A stretch of DNA of 58,963 nt from contig JASHON010000059.1 in the NCBI GenBank assembly GCA_030041095.1, positions 1 through 58,963 on the forward strand, given 5' to 3'. The stretch comes from Terriglobia bacterium (lineage in GTDB: Bacteria > Acidobacteriota > Terriglobia > UBA7540). Numbering within the stretch: position 1 is the stretch's first letter; every line of letters starts with the position of its first letter. The notes beneath the pieces are model-generated. The model ran no database searches and had not been told where the DNA came from. It worked only from the letters and a program-made list of their open reading frames with translations. This document shows, piece by piece, positions 25,703 to 34,247 of the stretch. Position numbers and translations under genes: made by a program.

Positions 25703-26725
25703 TCAGCCAGTATTCCTCACTCTTTGAGGTAAGAACTCCTCAAAGCCCAAATCGCGGTCGAGCAAAGCTCGCGGGCTCAAAGGGACGCAGGCAGACACAT
25801 CTGACCGAAAATGCACATCGCTCACGCCCACGGGCAATGGCGTGCGAATTCCCGGAATCTCGGCGAGGCTATAAAACCGCAGTGAAGATTCCGCGATCTT
25901 GGGATCAATTGCGACTCCCAATGCTTCACTCAAGTTTGTGCCTAGAGTAGCAGCCACGACCTCGTGGAGCTTCAAGACCAGGTCGGGAAATGCTGAAATA
26001 CTCTGCTCAATCTGCCCCATAAGAGTGCGCAGTGTTAGGCCCACGGGAGCGCGCTCGACAAACATGGATGCTACTGCGGCGACAGTGCCCGGCGGAGGAT
26101 TGCACTGCTCATATGAAAAGCTGTGCGCCCTCATCCGCCCGGAGGCTGTCTTTACATCCAGTCGCAAATTCCCCAGGGAGAAATCGAATCTCGCCGTCTC
26201 ATCGACCCGCCAGGCGGCCAGCGCCGCTGCCGGACTTGCGCTTTGCCCAATCACATAGAGCTCGCCGAACAAGCCATTCAATGTGCGCGCCGGAGGACTC
26301 TGTATCTTTTGAAAGATGGCTGCCAGGCGCTGGATTGCCGCAGCTAGGCTATGCAGCGCTGGCCTATCCCCAACGATGGCGATGATTGTGCTACATACCG
26401 AAAGAAAATAGCGCGTCGTTTCGCGCTCGTGGGCGCGACAGCGGATAACGGTGAAGACCCTTTCTAGCTCGGGCTTTTTCCCGTGCCTTAACAGGCACTT
26501 CAGTTCGAACTGAATATCCAGCTTTTCCAAGCGGATTGGCGCAACGAGCCGTCCTCCCGTGTCCCTCGGCGCTGCCAGCAGACAAGCGTATCCGTCACGG
26601 TCCTTTCCGAGCAGATAGCTTTCGTAGCCGGGAATCGGCAACACAGCGTAGATCGACTGATCAGGCTCGTCGCTAACTGGCGCGGAAACTGCCTCGAATA
26701 TACCTTCCAGATGTACCGGCATCAT
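25703..26725 (-). CDS. DUF4420-type PD-(D/E)XK protein
   Basis: A 340-residue protein of the family annotated as putative PD-(D/E)XK nuclease (DUF4420), which Iyer and colleagues linked to Z1-domain proteins. The probable catalytic core is visible: GLFGELYVIG with E155, then RFDFSLGNLRLDVKTASG with D190-V-K192. It overlaps the Z1 gene by four bases (ATGA), a sign of translational coupling. Its role is likely DNA cleavage or a structural subunit of a restriction complex; activity is inferred from the motif alone. Confidence 0.8.
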   Translation of the reverse strand: MMPVHLEGIFEAVSAPVSDEPDQSIYAVLPIPGYESYLLGKDRDGYACLLAAPRDTGGRLVAPIRLEKLDIQFELKCLLRHGKKPELERVFTVIRCRAHERETTRYFLSVCSTIIAIVGDRPALHSLAAAIQRLAAIFQKIQSPPARTLNGLFGELYVIGQSASPAAALAAWRVDETARFDFSLGNLRLDVKTASGRMRAHSFSYEQCNPPPGTVAAVASMFVERAPVGLTLRTLMGQIEQSISAFPDLVLKLHEVVAATLGTNLSEALGVAIDPKIAESSLRFYSLAEIPGIRTPLPVGVSDVHFRSDVSACVPLSPRALLDRDLGFEEFLPQRVRNTG

Positions 26726-28962
26726 CCACCTTGCTCGGGCTCGTTTTGATCAAGCCATCCGCGCGCGAAGCGAGCAGGCACCCAGACTGCGATTATCGGA
26801 ACATTCTCCGCTACAACCCGCTGAGCGCCGCCGTCCTCACGCGTTAGGTCAATCGTGTGAATTTGAATTGTCACATTCCCGTCTTCATCACGAATGGCAC
26901 TATCACCGGGATATATCTCGCCGCGCCGCTCTCGGGGCTGTACAGGGGCTGCGCCTTGAAAGAGATTTGTTACCTCGCCGTTCTCGTCAATTCCACGGCG
27001 TCGGCGTGCCGCCGGGCTCATGCGAAAAACCGTACAAACTTCGTCCGGATTCCTTTCCAGCGCCTTGCTGAACTGAAGCAGCATGCCGGTACACCGCTGG
27101 GAATCCGTCATGCCCGTGACGCGCATCCGCACGATGAGTCTCTCAATAGCATCGCGGAGCGCGATACCCCTGCAAACGGAATGTCTTTGAATGTCTGTGC
27201 GATCTTTATGTCCATCGTTGTCCGCAAAGTTGAGGCCTTGCACAAAATCAGCGACAGCTTCACGATTCGCCTGCACAACAGCTTCCGGCGCGAGTACGAC
27301 CCGGGGGGCAACCCAGTCATCCGAAAACCGTCCGCGCATAAAGTCGAATTCAAGGACGTTATTTCTGCACGGCTGCAAGGCTGTATCCAAGATGAAGGCT
27401 CGCTTCCATTCGTTCAGTGATCTGCCGTTATCCTGGAACTCCCTCAGTTGCGCGCGAATATCCTCCTCATGCTCGACATAACTCTGAAACGCGGCTATCG
27501 TGCCCTGCTCCAAATAGACCCGGCAGAAGCCAAGATACCGACGCTTGTATCCGAAAAAGCGCGCGCGCTGCTGGACAGTATCCGCGTTGCCGACGCCGAT
27601 TCCTCGCGGCATATAAGTCACGGTCAGTCCCTCGATCGTGAAGCCACGATCCATCGCCTGACCGCCAACGAGAATCCAGCCATAGGCGCTCCGCCAATCA
27701 ATCTCCGGCGTGTGCCCTCCAGCGGCGTTCACTTCCAAGAGACGCGTGTTGCGGAATGCAAAGCGGAACGACGGAACCAGATCGTCAAAGCCCGGAAGCC
27801 CTTCCCCCACGGTCTGCAAAAGCTCGTTGTACGCTTCTCGAAACTCCTCGATGAGCTGCTGCTTGTCGGGATCGTCATCCGGCAGCGTCAGGATGCGCTT
27901 CCATTCCTCGAAGATATCGCGAACCCAATTGTAGTATTCACGATGCTGCGCAGTGCGGTGCGAAGGATGCACAAGCATCGACCTGTTGCCGGTGTTCCGG
28001 CCCTCGCGTATCCCAACAGCTACGCCTACCATGAAGACCTTGAGAGCCTCCAGAAGCGATTCTGGGGGATCATTCAAGGGATTTGTATTCGTCGGCACAT
28101 CTTGCGGCGGAATCACCCGCGCGAGCGCATTGTTGTCGCCAAAAAACTCGCGACCCCCGACGTACTGAGTGCCGGGCTCAAGCAACTGCACGAAATTCGG
28201 CGAGAGCGAGTCGATAATGCTGATCAAGAGCGGGGCTTGCGGCGTCGCCGTGTATTGCAGGTATGTCTGATTGGGGAGTTCCTGGCGCAATTCCATGAGG
28301 CAACGATAGGTCGTGCTTTCCTGCCCCTGGGCCACCTCTGCGTTCAGGCTGGCCTGATCCGCTTCGTCATCGATAATCAAAACCGGCGCGGGGCCTATGC
28401 CGGCTGCGCGCACCATGTCTTTCAGGCTTTGCAGGCGCCGATGATTCTTGAGCACGGTAATTAGGACCGTCTTTTTGAATTCCTCCGGTGTGCTTGGATC
28501 GCGCCAATCATCAAGCACATCACGAACGGCTTGTACCGTCGCGTCATCAGCGCTGGGGTTCGGGAAATGAATCCACCGGCGCTCTCGCCCGTCCTCGTCA
28601 AGCCTTAAATCCTTGCGCAGCCGCCCAGTGGATTGCTCGAACAGCGGATTCGATGTGCCAGCTATGACGATTACTATTTGCAGGCCGTTGTCCCGTGCCA
28701 GCGCGGCAACAGTCTCAAAGGACATCGTCTTGCCGCTTTGGACATAACCGACGACAAGGCCTGTCTCCTGGCCTGTCTCAGCCGTGGGTGGAGTTCCTTT
28801 CGCCAAGACGGCAATAGCCGACTCCTGAACGGCATTTCGACTCTCTGCCGGGACGATGGTTCCGAGAAACTCCATACCTTCGGGACCGACGACCGGTATC
28901 CAATTGCCCTGCGGCCTTTCCGAGGGTAAGGGCTCAACGATGATTTCACCGCCGTCTGCCAT
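26722..28962 (-). CDS. Z1-domain protein (SF2-like ATPase)
   Basis: A 746-residue NTPase. Walker A is GYVQSGKT (K78), Walker B is IIDDEAD (about 196-201), and a SF2-like motif III YTATPQAP lies near 238. The Z1 domain follows (SAYGWILVGGQAMDRGFTIEGL), with an arginine-rich motif VI equivalent QQRARFFGYKRRY. It probably translocates on or remodels DNA for the neighbouring nuclease and GHKL ATPase. It starts 14 bp after the GHKL ATPase stop and overlaps the DUF4420 gene. Z1 proteins in this gene order are predicted restriction-modification components but have little experimental description to my knowledge. Confidence 0.9.
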   Translation of the reverse strand: MADGGEIIVEPLPSERPQGNWIPVVGPEGMEFLGTIVPAESRNAVQESAIAVLAKGTPPTAETGQETGLVVGYVQSGKTMSFETVAALARDNGLQIVIVIAGTSNPLFEQSTGRLRKDLRLDEDGRERRWIHFPNPSADDATVQAVRDVLDDWRDPSTPEEFKKTVLITVLKNHRRLQSLKDMVRAAGIGPAPVLIIDDEADQASLNAEVAQGQESTTYRCLMELRQELPNQTYLQYTATPQAPLLISIIDSLSPNFVQLLEPGTQYVGGREFFGDNNALARVIPPQDVPTNTNPLNDPPESLLEALKVFMVGVAVGIREGRNTGNRSMLVHPSHRTAQHREYYNWVRDIFEEWKRILTLPDDDPDKQQLIEEFREAYNELLQTVGEGLPGFDDLVPSFRFAFRNTRLLEVNAAGGHTPEIDWRSAYGWILVGGQAMDRGFTIEGLTVTYMPRGIGVGNADTVQQRARFFGYKRRYLGFCRVYLEQGTIAAFQSYVEHEEDIRAQLREFQDNGRSLNEWKRAFILDTALQPCRNNVLEFDFMRGRFSDDWVAPRVVLAPEAVVQANREAVADFVQGLNFADNDGHKDRTDIQRHSVCRGIALRDAIERLIVRMRVTGMTDSQRCTGMLLQFSKALERNPDEVCTVFRMSPAARRRRGIDENGEVTNLFQGAAPVQPRERRGEIYPGDSAIRDEDGNVTIQIHTIDLTREDGGAQRVVAENVPIIAVWVPARFARGWLDQNEPEQGG

Positions 28963-28976
28963 TGATTCTCCCTGTT

Positions 28977-30506
28977 CTACGGTTCCGAAAGAGCGTCCCG
29001 AAGAATGTCGTTCACGTTCCGACGCACCGTGCCCGCCATGCGAACACCTGAATCCCGGGCCAAAACTTCGGCAAGCGCAATTGCGGCAGCGACGCGAAGC
29101 AGCGCCTCCACATCCTCGGTGTCCCTCTGTGCGAATCGCACCATGAAAGGGTGCGCCATCGAGACTCGGAGGTCAAGCTTACGCGGCTCCGCGCGCGTCT
29201 CGGGCGTATCGCTCATGACGAGCCACTGACTTTCGGAAGGATCGTCGCTGAGCTCAACACTGATCGACCAGGTCTTACCACGAAAGCTTATATCAAACTT
29301 TCGCCTTGCCAATGTCCATTTGTGGGGAGCCTCTTCGACAGGCGTATCGACGGGCGTGGCGCTGGCAACAGCAGGCAACACCTCCGGGAGCCGCGTTTCC
29401 ATTGCCTGGGCGGTATTGTTAACGGCTTGCTTGGCTGTCGCCGCCAGTTGGATGTGCGTTGCGCGCACACGGTAATTCTCTGCTTGCTTCAGCAGAGGCA
29501 ACTCTTCGCTATCGAGATGCTCGCGCAGCAGCTCCAAGAATGGCTGCTCGTTCTCATCCCATCGGAACCCATCCTTTGTGTGGCTGACTTCGAATCCATC
29601 GAGATGCAACTCGCCGAAAAGCCTTTGGTAGCGGTAGCTGTTTGCGTTGCCAAAAATATACGCCGGACGGTAGCCTTCATCCCCCGTGCCTTGAATAACA
29701 CGACCCCGGCGAAACAGGGAGAATCCCGCTCTGGACACACTTGCTGTCTCCCGCAGCGCCGCGAAACCGTGAACTTTGAGGCCATCACCGAAGTCAAACT
29801 CGATTGGCTTTCGCCAGAGAAGTGCTGGACCACTTTTATCCTTTGGGGCCTTGAGAATTTTCGGCTCCCGATAGGCCAGCGTCTCATCGCCGAACTTGAG
29901 CTCCAGCAATCCGTCCCTGATGAAGCCACGATAAATGTCTGTAAGATGCTCCTTGAGCTTCGCAACCGTTTTGCCTACAGGGAGGTGAAAAACATCCTCC
30001 AAGATCACTTCCGTAAAGTGACTTTCGGCTTTTTCAGGCTTTTCAAGGATCGTCAATTCCTCAATGTCATCGTTAACGATGTCCTGAATGTCGAAGTGGA
30101 TTGCGCGAGCGACAGGCTCGCCGAGCGCTGACGTGCGCACGGTCCAGCGCGGTGCGAACCAACAGGCTGCGCTCTTCATTCCCATGCCGAACTCCGCAAG
30201 CCCGGAGCGGTCAGGCGGGATTGCAGCGGGACGAAACGCGCGAGGGAACTCCGACTCGAAAATGCCAGCCGCGTTATCGCGGATCGAGATGCGGGTGGGA
30301 GATGCCGCGTCTATGTCAACTACGACACGAAGCTTTGCGTCCTTTCCCTCGATTTTTTCCAGGGCCTCTTTATGGCGAACAAAACTCCCCACTGCGTTAT
30401 CAACAAACTCGGCAAGCGCAAACCACGGCCTGTAGTTAAGATGTCGCAGGACAGCGAGAACGCTGACGCCCGGCCGGATATCCACTTTTTTGATTGTTCC
30501 CGCCAA
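28977..30506 (-). CDS. GHKL (MutL/MORC-like) ATPase
   Basis: A 509-residue protein with an N-terminal HSP90-type ATPase fold. The N-box is LAEFVDNAV (E33, D36, N37), G1 is RDNAAGI (D77, G81) and G2 is GLAEFGMGMKSA (about 102-112). The remainder is a transducer-like middle and a C-terminal region without named domain. Such ATPases act as ATP-gated clamps in MutL, gyrase and MORC proteins. The start is a TTG at 30506 preceded by GGTGG; no in-frame ATG fits better. It lies 32 bp after the C5-methyltransferase gene and 14 bp before the Z1 gene, so it belongs to the same operon. An ATP-dependent sensor role in restriction is inferred. Confidence 0.85.
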   Translation of the reverse strand: MAGTIKKVDIRPGVSVLAVLRHLNYRPWFALAEFVDNAVGSFVRHKEALEKIEGKDAKLRVVVDIDAASPTRISIRDNAAGIFESEFPRAFRPAAIPPDRSGLAEFGMGMKSAACWFAPRWTVRTSALGEPVARAIHFDIQDIVNDDIEELTILEKPEKAESHFTEVILEDVFHLPVGKTVAKLKEHLTDIYRGFIRDGLLELKFGDETLAYREPKILKAPKDKSGPALLWRKPIEFDFGDGLKVHGFAALRETASVSRAGFSLFRRGRVIQGTGDEGYRPAYIFGNANSYRYQRLFGELHLDGFEVSHTKDGFRWDENEQPFLELLREHLDSEELPLLKQAENYRVRATHIQLAATAKQAVNNTAQAMETRLPEVLPAVASATPVDTPVEEAPHKWTLARRKFDISFRGKTWSISVELSDDPSESQWLVMSDTPETRAEPRKLDLRVSMAHPFMVRFAQRDTEDVEALLRVAAAIALAEVLARDSGVRMAGTVRRNVNDILRDALSEP

Positions 30507-30538
30507 TTCCAGCCACCTGCTTTCATACGGTCAAGACG

Positions 30539-31942
30539 CTACGCCGCGTTTTCCGACACTCCCGACAAGAACTCCGTCACGAGGTGTTTTCCGGCGTTGG
30601 ATATCACAGAGTTGTCCACATCTGCATCGCAGGCCAGCAAACTTTCCGCAATCTTCCTTACAACCGTCACGTTTACGGCATTGCCCAGCGCCTTGAACGC
30701 GCCGCCGCGCGTATCGGGAAGATGCGGAAGCGCGCCCATGCTCTGAAGGCGGCTGCATTCGCGGATTGTCATGTATCGCTTCTCCCAGCCGATCACCGGG
30801 ACCTGACTCGTCGTCATTGCCACGAGCGAAGGCGCGGTTGTTGGTCGTTTCAGTCGAATGCCAGAGGCGCGAAACTGAATAACGTAGTCCCAGACGCTTC
30901 TCTTCTCGCCCTTGCAGTTCCACTCGAATTTCTGGAAGCTCGGAGCAAACTCCAGAATCGACGGCAGCCAGGCATCAATCCACTTTCGGTGCTTCTTATA
31001 TAGATCACGATTCTGCCGAATAAAATCGACTTTCCAATCCGGGAAGGCCTTCGCGCGTCCGCGTGCATACGGAGGCAGGGCCGCGACCACTTCTTCCTGC
31101 GAAAGACCTCGGAGAGAGAGTCCAAAGCTGCCCCGATACGATCCGAGGTTCATGAGTCCGACGCCTTCCGGTGACGCATCCTCATAAGGATAAGTCGCTC
31201 CGAATTCCATCGCCCAAATGGGAAACGACGGCAACTCTTCGTCCTTTGGAAACTTATCGAGAAATTTTTGCCACGCGCGGAGATATTTCAGAAACTGCTC
31301 CGGCAGCAGACGAGCGTCGTCTGGTTTTTCGTCAAGCACGGTCCGAATGGCAAGGTCCGCATCCTTTGATGGCTCGGGCCACGCGAAGCCAGACAGTCCT
31401 CCGCGACGACCGATGATAAACGCCCGCTCACGAATCTGCGGGACCCCGAACTGATTGGGAGACAGGATACTGTCGTCAACGCTGTACCCTGCGAGACGCA
31501 GGCGATGTTCGATGTTGCGCCATGTTTTGCCCTGCTTGTGGCGCACGAGATTCGGAACATTCTCGATGATGAAGTACCGAGGCTTATGCGCCCGCAGAAT
31601 CTTGATTATGTAATCAAAAAGGTCGCCCCACTGCGGGCAAGCAAAGCCCTCCTGACCGCCTGCCTTGGAAAAAGGCTGGCAAGGAAAGCCCGCGCACAGA
31701 ACGTCGTGGGCAGGCACTTTGGAGATGTCCAGCTCCCGAATATCGCCATGCGGGCGAAGGCCGAAATTCTTCTCGTAGAGAGCGGCCAAATCCTCATTGA
31801 TCTCGCAAGCGAAGACGCACTTATGACCGAGCGCCCGCAGGGCCTGGTGAAACCCGCCGAGTCCGGCGAACAAGTCGATGAACCGAAGCTCCTGTTTTGC
31901 TTCTTCCTTCCGGCCATTTCTCTTGTGGCGAACGGTCGTCAT
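30539..31942 (-). CDS. DNA (cytosine-5-)-methyltransferase
   Basis: A complete 467-residue C5 methyltransferase with the canonical motifs: I FIDLFAGLGGF, IV GFPCQPFSKAGGQ with catalytic C88, VI FIIENVPN, VIII QIRERAFIIG, then a variable target-recognition region and X ALGNAVNVTVV. The ATG at 31942 overlaps the stop of the ribbon-helix-helix gene as ATGA and follows AGGAGCAGGA, so I chose it over the ATG at 31975. It would protect host DNA from the linked nucleases. Vsr on the opposite strand would repair the deamination damage its product suffers. The target site cannot be read from sequence alone. Confidence 0.95.
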   Translation of the reverse strand: MTTVRHKRNGRKEEAKQELRFIDLFAGLGGFHQALRALGHKCVFACEINEDLAALYEKNFGLRPHGDIRELDISKVPAHDVLCAGFPCQPFSKAGGQEGFACPQWGDLFDYIIKILRAHKPRYFIIENVPNLVRHKQGKTWRNIEHRLRLAGYSVDDSILSPNQFGVPQIRERAFIIGRRGGLSGFAWPEPSKDADLAIRTVLDEKPDDARLLPEQFLKYLRAWQKFLDKFPKDEELPSFPIWAMEFGATYPYEDASPEGVGLMNLGSYRGSFGLSLRGLSQEEVVAALPPYARGRAKAFPDWKVDFIRQNRDLYKKHRKWIDAWLPSILEFAPSFQKFEWNCKGEKRSVWDYVIQFRASGIRLKRPTTAPSLVAMTTSQVPVIGWEKRYMTIRECSRLQSMGALPHLPDTRGGAFKALGNAVNVTVVRKIAESLLACDADVDNSVISNAGKHLVTEFLSGVSENAA

Positions 31943-32148
31943 TCCTGCTCCTGCTTTTTCGCGAAAAGCGGCCACTTCTCAGCTAGGTAATGATCGACGG
32001 CCTCGCGCACGACCCACCCAAACGAGACTTTCTTATCCTTTGCAATCTTCTCCAGCATCTCGTGGATATCGGGCGAGAAGCCAACAGAGACTCGGATCTT
32101 TCCGTGCTCTGCAGGCTCCGCTTTTTTCCTAGCGTGCTTCGCGACCAT
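31939..32148 (-). CDS. Ribbon-helix-helix regulator
   Basis: A 69-residue basic protein. After a charged tail, KIRVSVGFSPDIHEMLEKIAKDKK and VSFGWVVREAVDHYLAEKW give the strand-helix-helix pattern of CopG/Arc-type DNA-binding proteins. GGAG lies eight bases before the ATG. It is first in the island operon and its stop overlaps the methyltransferase ATG. Two direct repeats GTGGTG lie just upstream of its own start, so autoregulation is likely. It plays the part that C-proteins or other controllers play in classic restriction-modification operons (inference). Confidence 0.8.
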   Translation of the reverse strand: MVAKHARKKAEPAEHGKIRVSVGFSPDIHEMLEKIAKDKKVSFGWVVREAVDHYLAEKWPLFAKKQEQE

Positions 32149-32162
32149 AAATAGAGCTCCCG

Positions 32163-32178
32163 CACCACATTACACCAC
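32163..32178 (-). promoter_or_regulatory. Candidate operator of the island operon
   Basis: Read on the minus strand: GTGGTG-TAAT-GTGGTG. The two hexamers are 10 bp apart, one helical turn, as ribbon-helix-helix operators often are. The sequence between and after them, TAATGT, can serve as a -10 box, 15 to 30 bases before the ribbon-helix-helix gene. Confidence 0.45.
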
Positions 32179-32622
32179 TTCGGTGAGCACGAAAAGGCGA
32201 AATAATCAGAACCGACAAATTTCTGATTGCACATGAGATACTCGCAGTCCGAGTGGGACATTCTGGTCGCCAATCAGACCCCACAAGAGTCGCAGCCGCG
32301 TCTTCAAGGGCGGTCTCTGCGCTCAGCGTCTTCTCCTGTTCCCATTTCCCGCGGCCCAGTAAAATGACGGGGGGATTGTCACTATGGCCGCTCGATCTAC
32401 GCTGCAATTTGCAATGTGACGCTGTAATTGGAATGCTCACAGGTGTGCAACGGTGGGGTGGCAGAGCGAGGGTCGAACGCCGAGTTCAATAGCCAGCAGC
32501 TTTAACAGCAAGCCCCTGAGAATCCAGGAGCTTAAGACATGGACTCGATTACTTCCGCCTACGCAACCATCTCAGCCAGTGACCGACAGAAGGGCACCAC
32601 GAGTAAATTCGAGACGTTGCAG

Positions 32623-32636
32623 GCCCCCGCAACCAA
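32623..32636 (+). repeat. tRNA-fMet 3'-end copy (candidate attachment site 1)
   Basis: GCCCCCGCAACCAA is an exact 14-base match to the last 12 bases of tRNA-fMet plus following bases (21780-21793), in the same orientation. It separates the methyltransferase/Z1 segment from the AbiE segment. Confidence 0.6.
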
Positions 32637-32994
32637 CCCTTTCTCACTAAGCTGAAAACACTTGCGCTGATTATTGAAACTTCTCGTAAACCGTCCGAAG
32701 AGCAAATTGCGCTCCCAAAACCGAATCCCGCTGATCCGGTAGTGTGGAATCGTGTGGGGACGAGCCCACTGAAGCCCCCGCGCAGCCTTCCTTGTGGACA
32801 ACCCATTTCAGATGGGTGGCGCATACATCGCACATTTTGCGATGTGTGCGACCCGTGAGCATCGCAGATGCAGCTAACACAGGCCGCGGAAAAACTCTTT
32901 CGGGAGTTGGCCGATGTTGCGTCGTTTGCCGGGATCATCATAAAAATTCGGGCCTTCCTTATCTCACCCTGCGAAACAGACTCTGCATTGTGGG

Positions 32995-33300
32995 GCTTTC
33001 ACCGTTGACTTTGGATGCAGCGGCGGCCGACTTCAACAAATCCACAGGACGTGTGAAAAATCCGAATTTGTCATGCTGAGCGCAGCGAGGCATCCCTGTA
33101 GTTGTTGAAAACAAATGCCGGTATCCTTCGCTGTCGCTCAGGATGACAGGCGTCGGACGTTTTTTTTCACGGCTTCACAGGCTTTACGACAGGCTAGTCT
33201 TTCCAGTGGCACTGTTCTGCTGATCACAGGGTGGTTGGCCGACGCCAGTGCCACAAGATTTACGACGAAACGCCACGTCTGTTACGACGGCTTGACGATA
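32995..33300 (+). repeat. Direct repeat A, left copy
   Basis: Closely matches 37378-37710 in the same orientation, with a short length difference near 33200. Its core is an imperfect palindrome: GTCATGCTGAGCGCAGCGA from 33070 faces the arm ending at 33147. Shared phrases include CCACAGGACGTGTGAAAAAT and GGTGGTTGGCCGACGC. Confidence 0.8.
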
Positions 33301-33357
33301 AATGCTTGATTCCCCGCTGGGCGAAGCGCCACTTCTTTTACGATCTTGTCGGGGCGG

Positions 33358-33500
33358 AATTCACTGGGTTTTCAACTGGGGCGGACAGCCGCGGATTGGT
33401 GGGCTGAGGAGACAATGACATACCCGTATTCCGGGGGGAACACGCGGGCAGGCAGGGCGCGATACGCAGACTTGTCCGAGCCAGGAGTTGATTTTTTTGC
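33358..33500 (+). repeat. Direct repeat B, left copy
   Basis: Weaker but recognisable match to 36980-37120: both read ATTCACTGG-TTTTCAAC-GGG near the start, then GAGGAGAC, CGGGCAGGCAGG or GGGGCAGGCAGG, and TTGATTTT near the end. Confidence 0.6.
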
Positions 33501-33555
33501 CAAACAGATTGGCCCCGCCCACGAACCCAATAAGCGTTTGTGCACAAAATCTCGC

Positions 33556-34247
33556 TTAGGAATCGTTCAAAAGTGTCCAAGTGCGGGTTCCTTTTCCAGT
33601 GTGCTCTGACGACAGAGAGTGGAGAAGCGCTTTGGCACATTCGTAATGCCAGTTCGTCCTGGTCGTCGTCTTGAATTTTATCGGTATGCAGCCGGGCACG
33701 GCCGGTGGCTGTCCGGCGCTGTGAAATACCCTCCGCTTGGCTTTCAACCTTTGCGTCAAAGCGCAGAACATCGGCACGTAATCCTTGCCACCGAAGAATA
33801 GGATGTCGTCTTCGGTATCCTCGCGCAGCATGCAGAAGTCGTTGTATCGGTCCCCTTTGCGTCGGCGCCGCGCGCGCTCGGACTGAAGGTAATGTCGTAA
33901 TCCGGCGTTACAAAGTCCGATCTTATGAGGCCCCACCCTGCCGAGAGGATGTACATGTTCTGCACACCAAGCCTTTGGACCAGAAGTTCATAGACGGGAT
34001 TTTCGTACAGTTGGAATGCCGGCAGAAGCGCGAGGGGGTTGCTGCTCGGCTTACGGTTGTACGCGAGCAACACGTCTCGCCAGGATTTTCCGTTGCCAGA
34101 GTCTTCATCCGGGCGAGCATAAACATACTTGCCATTCTTCGGAGCCATTTCCGGATGCGCGACGAAAGTGACAGGCTGCCCATCCGCCGTTACGAGGTGA
34201 CCGGCGTTACGCGCTTTGCGGGACGCGCGCTGAATGACCACGATCAT
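33556..34247 (-). pseudogene. Frameshifted YaaA/DUF6884-like protein
   Basis: The 5' part reads in one frame (MIVVIQRASRKARNAGHLV, then LGVQNMYILSAGWGLIRSDF and VTPDYDITFS). Near 33880 protein-like sequence passes to another frame (RRKGDRYNDFCMLRED, DDILFFGGKDYVPMFCAL, then TNWHYECAKALL). One missing base explains the break. The SAGWGL and TPDYDITFS phrases resemble DUF6884/YaaA-type proteins. It is last in the AbiE operon and overlaps the GIY-YIG-like gene by four bases, so it was once co-expressed with it. Confidence 0.65.

Larger units (their letters stand above)
32149..33555. other. Gene-free junction between the two island segments
   Basis: No supported gene. It contains the operator-like repeats (32163-32178), a tRNA-fMet 3'-end copy (32623-32636), a 13-bp hairpin (32820-32832 with 32838-32850, loop CATTT, one G-T pair) and the left copies of direct repeats A and B. 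Open frames in it are shadows of repeats. Confidence 0.6.

Noticed and set aside
27448-30131. Plus-strand frames of 338 and 326 codons opposite the Z1 and GHKL genes
   Set aside because: Antisense to genes with clear catalytic motifs; no domains recognised.
32453-32640. Possible tRNA-like fold around the 32623 tRNA-end copy
   Set aside because: Only the terminal 14 bases match; no acceptor, D or anticodon arms can be formed upstream.
32129-33640. Several frames of 80-150 codons in the island junction
   Set aside because: They change with the repeats, lack ribosome binding sites and match no family; best seen as non-coding.
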